Source: an uncultured Gammaproteobacteria bacterium
GTDB taxonomy: Bacteria; Pseudomonadota; Gammaproteobacteria; Pseudomonadales; Halieaceae
Direction: 5' to 3'
NCBI GenBank assembly: GCA_902519405.1
Contig: CABYJX010000012.1
Location: 1 to 40,876, forward strand
DNA: 40,876 nucleotides
Shown one piece after another: positions 1 to 8,096 of this stretch. Every line of letters starts with the position of its first letter. Positions within the stretch are counted from its first letter, which is position 1. Below the pieces are notes generated by a model that was not told where the DNA came from, made no database searches, and was given only the letters and a program-made list of their open reading frames with translations. The position numbers were made by a program, and so were the translations under genes.

Positions 1-194
1 TTCCTTTGCTAGTCAATTTTTGTAAACAAATCGGCTCAAAGCTACTACCTGACCTGCCACTTGCTTTCTAGCTCCTTCTGTAGATACTGTTGGAAGAACA
101 CTCAAAGGTAAGGTAGTCAATTTTGGTGAAAAGTGTTTAAACCATCTATTTTCAGCTTGCGATCTTACTGCAGACTCCTCTTGGTACCTAGCAC

Positions 195-1070
195 TTGAAG
201 TTTTGGCAGGCGATAACTTGGGCTGAAACTGATCAACTGGTTGAAATTGCTAAATTCGCGGAGGGGTGCGGTTTTGAGGGGCTGATGGGTGGAGATCACG
301 CGCTATGGCCAAAGGCCCTTAAACCAACTTATCCATATTCTGAATCAGGTTACCCCCCTCAAGATGAAGAAAGTGAATATCCCGATCCATGGGTGAGTAT
401 AGCGGCCATGGCGGCTTCTACCACTACTCTAAAATTTACTACGGGAGTGTACGTGCTACCCCTGCGAAATCCTATCGACGTTGCCAAAGCTACAGCCACT
501 TTATCGATAATTAGCGATGGAAGATTTATCTTGGGCGCAGGTGCCGGTTGGATGAAAGAAGAATTTGATGTATATGGAGTAGACTTCAGCACACGTGGTA
601 AACGTCTTGATGAATGTATAGAAGCTATCCAAATTCTCTGGAAAAATGCTTTAGTCGAATATCACGGACAGTTCGTAGATTTTCCCCTCATTAGATTGGT
701 GCCGTCTCCAAGTAAACCAATACCGATTTATATCGGAGGCGATAATGATCGAGCATTGAGAAGAGCGGCTAAGTATGGAGATGGGTGGATTGGTGCTGGC
801 AATACTCCTGATGCAGTTCCATCAATTCTAGAAAAAATAAATACTCTACGAACTGAATACGGGCGTGGTGAAAGTACCTTTGAGACGATAGTTGGACTTT
901 ATGCTGAGCAATCAGTAGAACTATTGAAATCGTTACAGGGGAAGGGGATGACCTCTACCGTAAATATGCCATTTGAGTATAGTCTAGGTAAAAATAGTAG
1001 TATTGATCAAAAGAAACGAGTCATGGAGCAGTATGCTAAAAACATCATTATTCCAATGAATATTATTTAA
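195..1070 (+). CDS. LLM-class flavin-dependent oxidoreductase (luciferase-like)
   Basis: A 291-residue protein of the luciferase-like monooxygenase superfamily, in the branch often called F420-dependent. Family features seen: an N-terminal strand followed by a GF(E/D)G..GGDH segment near residues 26-35, the central YVLPLRNP and GAGAGWMKEEFDVYGVDF stretches (about residues 87-131), and PIPIYIGGDNDRALRRAAKYGDGWI (about residues 174-198), which forms the cofactor-binding end of the barrel. It starts at TTG; the N-terminus matches the usual family start, although no strong ribosome site precedes it. A VOC-fold gene follows after 19 bp in the same direction, so the two are probably co-transcribed. 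Members use FMN or F420 to oxidise or reduce varied substrates; cofactor and substrate cannot be decided here. Family assignment is firm, function open. Confidence 0.85.
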   Translation: MKFWQAITWAETDQLVEIAKFAEGCGFEGLMGGDHALWPKALKPTYPYSESGYPPQDEESEYPDPWVSIAAMAASTTTLKFTTGVYVLPLRNPIDVAKATATLSIISDGRFILGAGAGWMKEEFDVYGVDFSTRGKRLDECIEAIQILWKNALVEYHGQFVDFPLIRLVPSPSKPIPIYIGGDNDRALRRAAKYGDGWIGAGNTPDAVPSILEKINTLRTEYGRGESTFETIVGLYAEQSVELLKSLQGKGMTSTVNMPFEYSLGKNSSIDQKKRVMEQYAKNIIIPMNII

Positions 1071-1089
1071 AAGTACTGTATATCAGGAT

Positions 1090-1533
1090 ATGTCAAACGA
1101 ATTGATACCGAACCTTCCTCCTATTGACCAAGTGGGTTTTGTGGTCGAGAACCTTCAACAATCAGTTAAAATGTATGAGGCACTTTTTGGGAAGTTTAGG
1201 GTTTGGGATCCCACTTCCATTGAAGAGGCCCAATATAGAGGCGAGCTGGCGAGCTGTACTTTGCATATAGCGACATCGCAGAACGGCAGTTTAGAGATTG
1301 AGCTAATACAGGCCGTTTCAGGTCGAAGTCCCCACATGGAAGCAGCGAAGCGAGACAAGTTTGGTATGCACCATGTTAGGTATAGGATTAAAGAGATAGA
1401 AGATTATATTCGTGCAGCAAAGTCCAGTGGTTACGAGGTTATTTGGTACAAGCAGTGGGATGAAGTTACCAAGTTTGGCTATCTAGAGCGTGCTGGAGAT
1501 CCGCTGATAATTGAGTTTCTAGAGATGCCCTAA
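1090..1533 (+). CDS. VOC / glyoxalase-fold protein (methylmalonyl-CoA epimerase-like)
   Basis: A 147-residue vicinal-oxygen-chelate protein made of two beta-alpha-beta-beta-beta units. The N-terminal unit begins IDQVGFVVENLQQSVKMYE and the C-terminal unit FGMHHVRYRIKEIEDYI, ending in LIIEFLEMP. His94/95 and a Glu near residue 142 fit the usual metal ligands, but the first ligand, normally His, appears to be Gln14. The size and the paired HH and E motifs resemble methylmalonyl-CoA epimerase, yet many VOC proteins of this length have other substrates. It lies 19 bp behind the LLM oxidoreductase gene and is probably in its operon. No specific reaction is assigned. Confidence 0.8.
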   Translation: MSNELIPNLPPIDQVGFVVENLQQSVKMYEALFGKFRVWDPTSIEEAQYRGELASCTLHIATSQNGSLEIELIQAVSGRSPHMEAAKRDKFGMHHVRYRIKEIEDYIRAAKSSGYEVIWYKQWDEVTKFGYLERAGDPLIIEFLEMP

Positions 1534-1827
1534 AAGCCTGCCTCGATGGAGTCTTGAAAATGAGAATTTTCCTTCTTCAACTGCGGCACTGAAGTATCCG
1601 AATTGAAGCTTGGCAAAGATAGTACTTAGATGCTCACCTCGCGATATCCTAGTTACCTATCTATTGAATGCCACAGATATACGGATTTAAGGATCTAGAT
1701 TTTCGGGGCATATGCTGAGCGTGCCACGGTTCTTACTTTTCTAAAAACAAGCTACAGGATTTTACTGCATATAAGATGTCTAAATTACTATTCAGTAGTG
1801 TCAGCGCTGAGGAGGAAAAGCTTGAAT

Positions 1828-2190
1828 TTAGGACTTAAAAAATTGATGAGCAGCCCGGCTAAAGACAGAGAGGATTATAGCACCTGCGAGCCCGCCAAAA
1901 CATTTAATAGCAAATATGAAAAGTTCGTTAGAATTTTTACTATCGAATGGATAGGCTTTACTTAATGCAACTTCCTTGAGCGATGAACTTTGATCTTTAT
2001 TAAAACTCTCCCAGCAACTGCTCCAATTCGACCCTTGGGCTTCGCAGACACTCATGAATGCAACTCTTTGTTCCTTGTACTCCTCCCATGCTGTTTCATA
2101 CTTTTTCTTACCATAATATAAACCACCGAGAGCGATAGTATTTATTGCAAGTAGCACTGCTAATAATTTGATCCAGTTTCTATAGTTCAC
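1828..2190 (-). CDS. Small membrane protein of unknown function
   Basis: A 120-residue protein not recognised as any family. It has one strong hydrophobic helix at about residues 8-25, a charged Lys/Glu-rich and Cys-containing middle (two Cys near residues 49 and 59, a third near 97), and a second hydrophobic stretch at about 92-110, so two membrane spans with an approximately 65-residue loop are likely. It starts at GTG with AGGG about 8 bases upstream. It follows the 62-residue membrane protein gene after only 10 bp on the same strand, so the two probably form one operon. The loop cysteines could form a disulfide if the loop is periplasmic (inference). Confidence 0.6.
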   Translation of the reverse strand: MNYRNWIKLLAVLLAINTIALGGLYYGKKKYETAWEEYKEQRVAFMSVCEAQGSNWSSCWESFNKDQSSSLKEVALSKAYPFDSKNSNELFIFAIKCFGGLAGAIILSVFSRAAHQFFKS

Positions 2191-2200
2191 TTGATTTGCC

Positions 2201-2389
2201 CTAAAAATAATCTAGGCCTATGAGCAGAAAAAGAAGTATTGCAAGACTCGCTGCTAAACCATAAGCCACTATAATAGACATCGAAATAAAGTCATAAAGT
2301 ATACTCGCGGTAGCATAAAGATTTATAGATCTTGAAGCGGTTATTTTGGCACCAAGCCACGACAAAAAAGTCATTGCTAGAACACCCAT
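2201..2389 (-). CDS. 62-residue membrane protein of unknown function
   Basis: A very small hydrophobic protein with a likely helix at about residues 2-14 and a long one at about 33-60. It is not recognised. The start is well supported: a strong GGGAGG ribosome site stands 7 bases before the ATG on the minus strand. It is the first gene of a two-gene minus-strand unit with the 120-residue membrane protein behind it. Together they look like a small two-component membrane module; nothing in the sequence shows what it does. Confidence 0.6.
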   Translation of the reverse strand: MGVLAMTFLSWLGAKITASRSINLYATASILYDFISMSIIVAYGLAASLAILLFLLIGLDYF

Positions 2390-2599
2390 TACTTCCTCCC
2401 CTCAAACCTTTAGGGTTACTTTAAGGTAGTTGTGTTGAAAAAAAAACTAACTTTTGTATTTTTTCTACTAAGGCTAATGATAGGCATCATATTAGGACTA
2501 ATCATGTTTAAAATTAATCTTATATCGATTACGCGTGGTGTCGATGCTAGTATTTGACGAAAATTATGGCGTTATCAGGCTTAATAAGGGAGCTAGTAA

Positions 2600-2875
2600 A
2601 TGATAGATATTCTAATTATGGTCCTTATATTTCTAGCTTGGTTCTCAATTAAGCGGATTTGCGGTGAAATCCAGCGACGTCTAGAGTTGTTAGAGGAAAG
2701 GCAAGAAAAAATAATGGCTGGTGTTTTTAAATTAACTGATGACACTAGGTCTATGGCTATTAATTTAACAGCTAACGAGAGTCGAGATGAGAAGTCTGGC
2801 ACTTATTATCGTTCCGATCCGCGTTTTGACAAGGACGACGGGCAAGCCGGATTTCATGCAGGATTGGACGATTAA
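2600..2875 (+). CDS. Small single-span membrane protein with coiled coil
   Basis: A 91-residue protein with an N-terminal transmembrane helix (about residues 2-17), then a charged stretch with Leu/Glu/Arg heptad character (about 22-42) that suggests a short coiled coil, and a hydrophilic acidic C-terminus rich in Asp and Gly. The start is supported by AAGGGAG about 7 bases upstream. It is divergent from the two small membrane genes at 1828-2389, with about 210 bp between them. No family was recognised; it is probably an anchored cytoplasmic or periplasmic helper. An overlapping minus-strand frame was judged a shadow. Confidence 0.55.
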   Translation: MIDILIMVLIFLAWFSIKRICGEIQRRLELLEERQEKIMAGVFKLTDDTRSMAINLTANESRDEKSGTYYRSDPRFDKDDGQAGFHAGLDD

Positions 2876-2908
2876 GTACTAATAATGAGTGAAGAGTAGC
2901 GATTTCTT

Positions 2909-3511
2909 TCACCATCGTATAATTGCGGGTACGACAGACATGACAAGCAGTGAAGCCATTGCGATATTGAAGATGGTCAGATGCTTTGAGTTTCGCAATA
3001 TGCCACTAAGTTTTACACCCATCAGAGTCCACGCGATGACACAAGGAAGGTTTACCGAGGCAAACGCGAAAGTAACAAGCATAATACCACGCAAGGAATT
3101 GACTACGGAATATAAAGTAAGTGCAGTAAGAGTTAGGGTCCAGGCCTTGGGGTTAATCCATTGAAAAGCCATTGCCTGGAAGAAGGATAATGGACCCCCC
3201 CTGACTGTATCAGTTGTTTCATCTCTAAAAGATGTGCTGAAAATCTTCCATGCCAAGAAAATAACGTATGTGACGCCAAGGATCTTTAAAGCAAGACGGA
3301 TTTGTGGGATAGCGTGCAAGATAGAGGAGACGCCCATTCCCAAGGCGATAGTCATTAGTGCATGACCGACGACCACCCCAACAAGATGAGGGAAAGTGGC
3401 GCGAAATCCGAAATTAACACCAGAGGCCATTAACATCAGATTGTTGGGCCCCGGGGTAATTGAGCTTACGAAAGCAAAGATCAATAAGCCCGAAAGTAGG
3501 CCACTATCCAT
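2909..3511 (-). CDS. LysE/RhtB-family amino-acid exporter
   Basis: A 200-residue inner-membrane protein of the LysE/RhtB/CadD superfamily, at the family's usual length. The signature SSITPGPNNLMLMASG near residues 16-31 follows the first helix, and WINPKAW near residues 114-120 is the second family motif. About six hydrophobic helices are visible. Members export amino acids such as lysine, threonine, homoserine or leucine; substrate cannot be told from sequence. An AGGA lies 4 bases before the ATG. The exported-protein gene at 3581 is just upstream on the same strand. Confidence 0.9.
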   Translation of the reverse strand: MDSGLLSGLLIFAFVSSITPGPNNLMLMASGVNFGFRATFPHLVGVVVGHALMTIALGMGVSSILHAIPQIRLALKILGVTYVIFLAWKIFSTSFRDETTDTVRGGPLSFFQAMAFQWINPKAWTLTLTALTLYSVVNSLRGIMLVTFAFASVNLPCVIAWTLMGVKLSGILRNSKHLTIFNIAMASLLVMSVVPAIIRW

Positions 3512-3580
3512 CGATCCTAGACCTAAAAATTACCAAAGTATCCGATAAGTTCTTTCCAAATCGACCCAAAAATATTGGGT

Positions 3581-4114
3581 TCAACGGGATAGTGGCATCA
3601 TGATGTGTTCATAATCAGTGTCTTTAAACATTACATATGGTAATCCTAGGTAAGGATCATTAGTAATACCTTTAGCGGATCCCTTTGGACCTACTATCAT
3701 TATATGAGGACCCTCTGCTATCCAATTCCCTTTCATGGGATCTGTCTCAAATGGGTCATCATTATTAATACTTCTATCTCCTTGAAGCATATAGGAGAAA
3801 CCAAGCCGATCTGTAGAAAAAGGTGTTTGTGATAAAATAGCTCCCATGAGAGCTGTCCAAATTTCGTCAGAGCAGTGGGGATCTTTAAAATCTTCTTGGC
3901 TCCCCGGGCTACATGTCCAGCCATTACTTCCCTTGACTAGAACAGTACCATCTATATCAACAATGGTGGCCTCTTTACTTACGAGCGTTGGCCCGGCGGA
4001 TCTCGCAATAGCAATTCGTTTGTCCCGATTTGATGACGTATCGTCAGCAAGTACAGAGTTTGCTAGTATGGAAGTGGTAAGCGTTAGTAAGGCTAAAATA
4101 AATTTTTTTTTCAT
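3581..4114 (-). CDS. Exported protein of unknown function
   Basis: A 177-residue protein with a clear signal peptide: MKKK, a hydrophobic core, and a probable cleavage after NSVLA near residue 23. The mature part includes a stretch with IDIDGTVLVKGSNGWTCSPG-like character and the two Cys of TCSPG and PHCSDE, which could pair. The C-terminus contains repeated Gly/Pro/Met loops (GPHIMIVGP, YLGLPYVMF). An upstream ATG would add 13 residues, but the MKKK start gives a normal signal peptide, so it was preferred. No enzyme family recognised; probably periplasmic. A short inverted repeat (ACCCAA...TTGGGT, 3564-3580) lies directly after the stop and could be a weak terminator. Confidence 0.6.
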   Translation of the reverse strand: MKKKFILALLTLTTSILANSVLADDTSSNRDKRIAIARSAGPTLVSKEATIVDIDGTVLVKGSNGWTCSPGSQEDFKDPHCSDEIWTALMGAILSQTPFSTDRLGFSYMLQGDRSINNDDPFETDPMKGNWIAEGPHIMIVGPKGSAKGITNDPYLGLPYVMFKDTDYEHIMMPLSR

Positions 4115-4233
4115 AGAAAGTGGCTCATTAGGCGGCAATTTGTTGTATAACATAACGCTCGCCGTGATGTATGTACAGGAAAAATAGATCTAGATTTTAA
4201 CTAGTCTTTAGCGTGTTTTTCTAAGGAATTCTC

Positions 4234-4689
4234 ATGAGGATACAAAATATGTTTTTTGCAATTTTGAATCCGATTATGCGAACCCTATTGAAGTCTCGTT
4301 TTCACAAATTGGCTAGCAAAGATATTGCTATCCTTTCTTATGCGGGGAGAAAAACAGGTCAATGGTACGAGACTCCGTTGAGCTATGTCCGACAAGGACA
4401 AAATATACTTCTTCTCTCCAGCCATAACACCAAATGGTGGCGGAATTTCACTAGCGAGCCTTACCCTGTTGAATTGCTGGTCAGGAGAAAGACTTTAACT
4501 GGTAATGCTATGCTGTACTCAGGTAGTACTGAATTTTTATCTTCGAATGTTACTTTTTTTCTCAAGCAATTACCTAGAGATGCCCCGATTTATGGAGTTA
4601 AACTAAATTCAGCGGGCGCGCCAACTGAAGCTACGATGGATAAAATTGGAGAGAGAGTTATTCTCGTAGTTGTTGAGCTAAAGGCTTAG
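4234..4689 (+). CDS. DUF385 nitroreductase / deazaflavin-dependent reductase family protein
   Basis: A 151-residue protein of the split-barrel family PF04075 (F420H2-dependent quinone reductase, Ddn-like). The signature is seen at about residues 33-70: an L-x-Y-x-GRKTGQWYETPLSY segment followed by ILLLSSHNTKWWRNF, matching the family's TxGRKSG..r.tPL and N.k.PaWyhNL pattern. AAGGA stands 6 bases before the ATG. Characterised actinobacterial members bind F420 and reduce quinones or nitro compounds; gammaproteobacterial members are uncommon and their cofactor is unsettled. A SnoaL-like gene follows 69 bp downstream on the same strand. Confidence 0.75.
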   Translation: MRIQNMFFAILNPIMRTLLKSRFHKLASKDIAILSYAGRKTGQWYETPLSYVRQGQNILLLSSHNTKWWRNFTSEPYPVELLVRRKTLTGNAMLYSGSTEFLSSNVTFFLKQLPRDAPIYGVKLNSAGAPTEATMDKIGERVILVVVELKA

Positions 4690-4758
4690 AGTACTGATTA
4701 GGTGTGCACTTTGCCCTAGTATTTGGGCAAAATTATTATTCTTAGTAGGATGTTTGTA

Positions 4759-5310
4759 ATGGATAAGGAAAATATAATTCGAAAGTTATTTGATCGGGAG
4801 GCGATTAGGAACTTGGTGAATTTATATTGCCGAGCAGCAGATCGACATGACCATGACTTGATGAGGAGTCTGTATCATGAGGATGCGATAGATGATCATG
4901 GATCTTTTTTTAAAGGGTTAGCAATGGATTTCATAGCGAAGCTTCCGGAGATACAGGCACCAATGAAGATTTTGCACCACAATGTAACCACTCATATTAT
5001 TGAATTGGATGAAGACGAGGCAGAAGGGGAGGTATACATACTTGCATTCCATCAAGTCGCAGATAAAGATACTTCCTATGATGTTTTAATTGGTGGACGT
5101 TATTTTGATCGCTATTCTAAGAGGGACGGAGTTTGGAAGTTTTCAGAGAGAGCTGTGGTGGCCGATTGGGCCACAGTAAAGGATCCCTCAATAGTTAATC
5201 TCGATCACCCGATGATAGAAGGTGCGCATTTAGGTTGCCCGGGGCCAAAGGATCCCTCATACGGCTTTTTCAATGGGTTTTCCCGTGGAATTAGAGCAAC
5301 TGATGATTGA
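4759..5310 (+). CDS. SnoaL-like / NTF2-fold protein
   Basis: A 183-residue protein of the SnoaL_4 type, a cone-shaped alpha+beta barrel. The family N-terminus IRKLFDREAIRNLVNLYCRAADRHDHDLMRSLYHEDAIDDHG is present, with the usual acidic and His positions lining the pocket, and a second half with ILHHNVTTHIIELDEDEAEGEVY and GGRYFDRYSKRDGVWKFSERAV. Members include limonene-epoxide-like hydrolases, steroid isomerases, dehydratases and non-enzymatic domains. The start chosen has TAGGA 8 bases upstream; a TTG 36 bases earlier is less likely. The role is unknown, but such proteins commonly sit in catabolic gene groups for terpenoid or steroid-like compounds. Confidence 0.75.
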   Translation: MDKENIIRKLFDREAIRNLVNLYCRAADRHDHDLMRSLYHEDAIDDHGSFFKGLAMDFIAKLPEIQAPMKILHHNVTTHIIELDEDEAEGEVYILAFHQVADKDTSYDVLIGGRYFDRYSKRDGVWKFSERAVVADWATVKDPSIVNLDHPMIEGAHLGCPGPKDPSYGFFNGFSRGIRATDD

Positions 5311-5352
5311 ATGATTTAAGCAAAAAGCGCTCAATAATTTTTGAAATCTTAT

Positions 5353-6132
5353 TTAGGGCGCCATATATTGTCCTCCATTCACATCTAAAGACCCTCCTGA
5401 GACAACTTTAGAATAGTCAGAAACAAAAAATAGCACAGCTTTGGCACAATCATTTTCAGGGGGAATTATACCAAGAGGAATCCGGTCTGTTATTTCGCCA
5501 ATAACTTCGTCTCTATTTCTACCTGCATCAACCATGCTATCAATATATCCAAAGACGGGTTTCCCACCAATCCACCCCATCCTCGCAGCATTAACTCGAA
5601 TATTAAATTGTCCATAATCTTTTGCCATATGGCGAGTCAAAACATTCAAGCCTCCCTTAGCTGCAGCGTAGGATGCTTCTCCCGGAAACGGATTCACTGT
5701 TGCCATAGTTGACACATTAACAATAGCACCACCCCCATTTTCTTTCATAGAGGACAAGCAAGCCTGCGCCATTCGAAGCGCTCCCAAACAGTTTACATTG
5801 TAAGGTTGTTGCCACCCCTCAGGATCAGCGAGATCGGTTGTGGCCCACTCCCCATGGTCATATGCACTATTAATTAATCCGTCAATATGTCCATACTCAG
5901 CCATCACCGTATTTGCCAGCACTTTGCATTGATCTGCACTAGTGACATCTGTTGATATAGCAATTGCTTCACCACCACCGCTGATTATTTCTTTATGTAC
6001 CGAGTTGAGGAATTCTTTATTTCGCGCCCCAAGACCGACTTTAGCGCCTTCCCTTGCGGCAATCTTGGCCATTGCTTGACCCATCCCTGGTCCTACTCCA
6101 CTTACAATTATGACTTTATCTTTTAATAACAT
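5353..6132 (-). CDS. Short-chain dehydrogenase/reductase
   Basis: A 259-residue classical SDR. The nucleotide-binding motif is SGVGPGMG at residues 11-18, the catalytic Ser is at about 141 (VNVSTMATV) and the YxxxK pair is Tyr155/Lys159. The usual NNAG is replaced by INSAYD at about 87-92, a minor change. An AGGAG ribosome site lies 6-7 bases before the ATG. It would oxidise or reduce an alcohol/ketone with NAD(P)H; the substrate is unknown. It is divergently placed from the amidohydrolase gene (222 bp apart), so they may share a regulatory region. Confidence 0.9.
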   Translation of the reverse strand: MLLKDKVIIVSGVGPGMGQAMAKIAAREGAKVGLGARNKEFLNSVHKEIISGGGEAIAISTDVTSADQCKVLANTVMAEYGHIDGLINSAYDHGEWATTDLADPEGWQQPYNVNCLGALRMAQACLSSMKENGGGAIVNVSTMATVNPFPGEASYAAAKGGLNVLTRHMAKDYGQFNIRVNAARMGWIGGKPVFGYIDSMVDAGRNRDEVIGEITDRIPLGIIPPENDCAKAVLFFVSDYSKVVSGGSLDVNGGQYMAP

Positions 6133-6353
6133 TTTCGCTCCTAGAAATTCTATCTGCTACATTTAGCACTTTTTAAAAAAGAACCACTCTCAAATCCATC
6201 AGCTCCAGGGTTAAGTATAATCAAATCTTTGCGGGATAGTGGATTTTAAGGTCAGGTCAGAATACGATATAGCGGGAAGGTAGTTTTCTTAATACCAAGG
6301 ATTATTTTACAACAGCTTGTTCAAGAGCAGGGGAAAACCGACTGGAGTTTGCG

Positions 6354-8069
6354 ATGGAAAATACTGGAAATATGATTATTGCTGGCGGTCAAATTGTTGA
6401 CGGTACTGGAGCTGAGCCAATAAAGGCTGACCTGCTTGTCCAAGGGGATCGTATTGTTGAGATTGGTACTTCGCTGCGATCAACACAGGCTAAAATAATA
6501 GATGCTAGTGGATGTTTTGTTTGTCCAGGCATAATTGAGAGTCATACGCATTTTGATGGGAGTATGTGGTGGCAGCCGGGTTTGGATCCACTACCGGGAT
6601 GTGGTATCACGACGATGATTATGGGCAACTGTGGTTTCTCTCTCGCTCCTTTAAGTGATAATGCAGCGGCTCGAGAAGAGGTAGTTAAAATATTTTCCTT
6701 TTTTGAGGATTTTCCAGAGGCACCTTTTTTTAGTGAGCTACCTTGGAACTGGAAGACTTGGTCGGAGTACAGTAGCTCTATGAATCATGGGACCAGCGTG
6801 CCTCTAAACTACGGTGCGTTTGTTGGTCACATCGCTCTGCGTCTCGCTGTAATGGGTACTGAGGCCTGGGAGCGGTCTGCGACATCCTCTGAGATTGAAC
6901 AAATAGTAGTTCTCTTAGAAGATGCTTTGAAGGCAGGAGCTTTAGGTATCTCTACTAATTTACTCGACCATGATGGAGAAGATAGACCCATACCTTCTTT
7001 AATGGCTGATGATAACGAGTTCTTGGCGATCTTTGAATGTGTTTCAAGATTTTCAGGTGCGACGGTTCAGGTTGTAATTGATAGTATCATGAGAATGACA
7101 GCCGTACCGGCCATGGAACGCATAGCCCGTTTAACAGATGGAATGCCTGTTAGGGTTCAGTGGGCGGGTATTCCCACGCTGGAGTGGCAAAAGACCTATG
7201 GACTCCAGCAGCCACTTGTCGAGCTCCATGAGAGATTTATCGAAGAGGGTCGAGATTTTTGGACTGGCTATGCACATGTGCCAGTTGTAGTCACAGCGAG
7301 CATTCAGCAATCGCTCTTATTTGCGCAGTCTAATGAGTACGTTTGGCACGAGGTTGTCTCAGCAGAGACTGATGATGAAAAGCGATCATTACTGAATGAC
7401 TCTGATTGGCGGGCGCGCGCAAGATATTCATGGGAGAATGATTCGTTGGAGACTTCTTTCTTCCGAGAACCTTCAGGGATGATGCTGGATAATTCAGAAA
7501 ATGATTCCGATCCGATAGTATCGCTTGGTGATTATGCGATGAAGCTGGGATTACATCCTTCTGATGCGCTGGCTGAGTGGTTCCTGCATAATGGATTATC
7601 ATCTACCGTGAGTATGCCTCCATGGGATCAGGATGATGATATGGTTATTCGATTAACGAGGGATCCCAATGCAGTTGGAAATATCAATGATAGTGGAGCT
7701 CATGGCCAAATGTTTTGCGGTAGCGGAGATAGTATTAGATTGTGGACCGACTATGTTTGTTCAGGAAAATTAAAAATAGAGGAAGCTATCCACAGCCAAA
7801 CTGGAAAACTAGCGAATCACTTTGGATTCTCTGATCGAGGTGAGATAGCAGTAGGAAAGCGGGCAGATATAACAGTTTTCGCATTAGAGGAGGTTGAGCA
7901 TCGCGCGAAGTATAAAGTTTACGATGTGCCTAATGACGACGGTGGTTTTACATGGAGATGGACTCGTGATCCAGCACCCGTGCGTCTAACACTTTGCAAT
8001 GGCATACCCACTTTTGATAAGGATGGTGTGACGGGAGCAATGCCGGGGGAGATGATTTCTCCGCGCTAG
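6354..8069 (+). CDS. Amidohydrolase family protein (N-acyl-D-amino-acid deacylase-like)
   Basis: A 571-residue metal-dependent hydrolase of the amidohydrolase-3 (D-aminoacylase) family. Seen: a beta-sandwich start with GGQIVDGTGAEPIKADLLV (about 11-29), the metal motif ESHTHFDGS with His64, His66 and Asp68, the Cys-containing GNCGFSLAP (Cys93) characteristic of D-aminoacylases, and a C-terminal NDSGAHGQMFCGSGD segment that carries the catalytic Asp region, then GKRADITVF. GGAG stands 7 bases before the ATG. Family members cleave N-acyl amino acids, dihydropyrimidines or other cyclic amides. Its neighbours suggest a catabolic role, but the amide or ester substrate is unknown. Confidence 0.85.
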   Translation: MENTGNMIIAGGQIVDGTGAEPIKADLLVQGDRIVEIGTSLRSTQAKIIDASGCFVCPGIIESHTHFDGSMWWQPGLDPLPGCGITTMIMGNCGFSLAPLSDNAAAREEVVKIFSFFEDFPEAPFFSELPWNWKTWSEYSSSMNHGTSVPLNYGAFVGHIALRLAVMGTEAWERSATSSEIEQIVVLLEDALKAGALGISTNLLDHDGEDRPIPSLMADDNEFLAIFECVSRFSGATVQVVIDSIMRMTAVPAMERIARLTDGMPVRVQWAGIPTLEWQKTYGLQQPLVELHERFIEEGRDFWTGYAHVPVVVTASIQQSLLFAQSNEYVWHEVVSAETDDEKRSLLNDSDWRARARYSWENDSLETSFFREPSGMMLDNSENDSDPIVSLGDYAMKLGLHPSDALAEWFLHNGLSSTVSMPPWDQDDDMVIRLTRDPNAVGNINDSGAHGQMFCGSGDSIRLWTDYVCSGKLKIEEAIHSQTGKLANHFGFSDRGEIAVGKRADITVFALEEVEHRAKYKVYDVPNDDGGFTWRWTRDPAPVRLTLCNGIPTFDKDGVTGAMPGEMISPR

Positions 8070-8096
8070 ATAAATAACTAGTTCAACATTTTGAGA

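Noticed and set aside
13-194. A minus-strand frame of about 60 residues that looks protein-like (rich in Arg, Val, Lys and ending in RFVYKN).
   Set aside because: It runs into the antisense of the LLM gene, has no convincing start, and no family was recognised. A plus-strand frame ending at about 71 looks equally plausible, so neither was called.
1822-1965. A 47-residue plus-strand frame with a strong GAGGAGG site before a TTG start.
   Set aside because: It is antisense to the 120-residue membrane protein gene (1828-2190), which has a better protein signature. The peptide has no family resemblance, and the good ribosome-site match can arise by chance.
3564-3580. ACCCAA...TTGGGT hairpin after the exported-protein gene as a terminator.
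   Set aside because: It has only a 6-bp stem and no T-run on the relevant strand, so it was mentioned in the gene entry but not called as a terminator.
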